This document shows, piece by piece, positions 59,364 through 59,403 of a DNA stretch of 59,403 bases. Position 1 is the first letter of the stretch. Every line of letters starts with the position of its first letter. The position numbers were made by a program, and so were the translations under genes. The DNA comes from Paludibacteraceae bacterium. GTDB taxonomy: Bacteria; Bacteroidota; Bacteroidia; Bacteroidales; Paludibacteraceae. Under the pieces are notes generated by a model. It saw only the letters and a program-made list of their open reading frames with translations, did not search any database and was not told the origin of the DNA. The stretch is from positions 1 to 59,403 of the forward strand of contig JAFSMP010000020.1 of the NCBI GenBank assembly GCA_017447875.1, written 5' to 3'.

Positions 59364-59403
59364 TTGACGTGCACATTTGCATATTCATGCGCTACCATCG
59401 CAT

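Larger units (their letters stand above)
29510..59403 (+). mobile_element. Mu-like transposable prophage (left end and most of the genome; right end outside window)
   Basis: Order and families match transposable phages: repressor facing a Ner-like gene, MuA-type DDE transposase, MuB-type ATPase, GemA-like, DUF3164, then Mu-type head (Gp27, Gp28, Gp29, Gp30, Gp31, Gp36 relatives), GpI-like protease, capsid, contractile tail and baseplate. No integrase is present. The left boundary is an estimate from putative transposase sites starting at 29519. Confidence 0.9.

Noticed and set aside
57099-59403. Diversity-generating retroelement
   Set aside because: Codon variation in the fibre repeats is suggestive, but no reverse transcriptase, template repeat or C-type lectin variable region is present in the window.

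Overview
The window looks like chromosome of a Bacteroidales bacterium (Bacteroidota) carrying most of a Mu-like transposable prophage. The host assignment rests on three things. Bacteroidota-type promoters recur throughout (a -33 TTTG/TTG box about 20 bases before a -7 TAnnTTTG box). A pectate lyase and a BspA-type leucine-rich-repeat protein end in type IX secretion-like C-termini. Typical Bacteroidales families are present (DUF1016/PDDEXK, AAA+DUF4143, a TE14-type acyl-ACP thioesterase, lipoproteins with a short N-terminus and a Cys lipobox). I cannot name a genus.

Host part, about 1-28.6 kb, almost all on the minus strand: an alpha/beta-hydrolase lipoprotein (cut by the window edge); a secreted family-9 pectate lyase; Hsp20; an acyl-ACP thioesterase overlapping a DUF308/HdeD-like membrane protein; a TetR regulator; a two-gene 2-hydroxyacyl-CoA dehydratase-activase-like system; a ZIP metal transporter; an AAA/DUF4143 ATPase; a large BspA-like surface protein; a Fic protein; a flavodoxin/radical-SAM pair; an oxidative-stress operon (glutathione peroxidase, OhrR/MarR regulator, ferritin-like protein, small winged helix); a carboxymuconolactone decarboxylase-cupin lipoprotein; a further lipoprotein; and two DUF1016/PDDEXK nucleases around a flavoprotein/ABM-monooxygenase operon. 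The Hsp20 gene and the DUF308-thioesterase operon each follow a textbook sigma-54 -24/-12 element with paired upstream palindromes, which suggests a small shared stress regulon.

From 28.6 to 29.8 kb is a gene-poor junction holding a 150-nt imperfect hairpin, direct repeats, two terminators and a run of 20-odd-bp repeats that I read as transposase-binding sites of the prophage left end (terminus near 29.5 kb).

Prophage, about 29.5 kb to beyond the window end: an S24-type repressor (minus) faces a small Ner-like protein (plus) across a compact switch. Early genes follow on the plus strand: small proteins, a tRNA-like element, the MuA-type DDE transposase, the MuB-type ATPase, a RecA-like ATPase, a GemA/Gp16-like protein, DUF3164 and a zinc finger. 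The DNA-packaging and portal block (terminase small and large, Gp36-like, portal, MuF with a C-terminal extension, virion morphogenesis, Gp37-like) lies on the minus strand. From a divergent promoter pair at 44.4-44.5 kb the plus strand carries protease/scaffold, capsid, lysis genes (amidase, coiled-coil membrane protein, probable unimolecular spanin), contractile tail (sheath, tube, frameshifted chaperone, tape measure), baseplate, a collar-domain protein and a repeat-rich tail fibre.

The most unusual signals are the sigma-54 pair; an 11-bp tandem repeat inside the repressor linker that could switch its frame; a predicted small RNA closed by a 12-bp stem inside the head operon; the tRNA-like element before the transposase; in-frame palindromic or simple repeats in several host genes; and a common 3' element behind a Fic gene and two DUF1016 genes.
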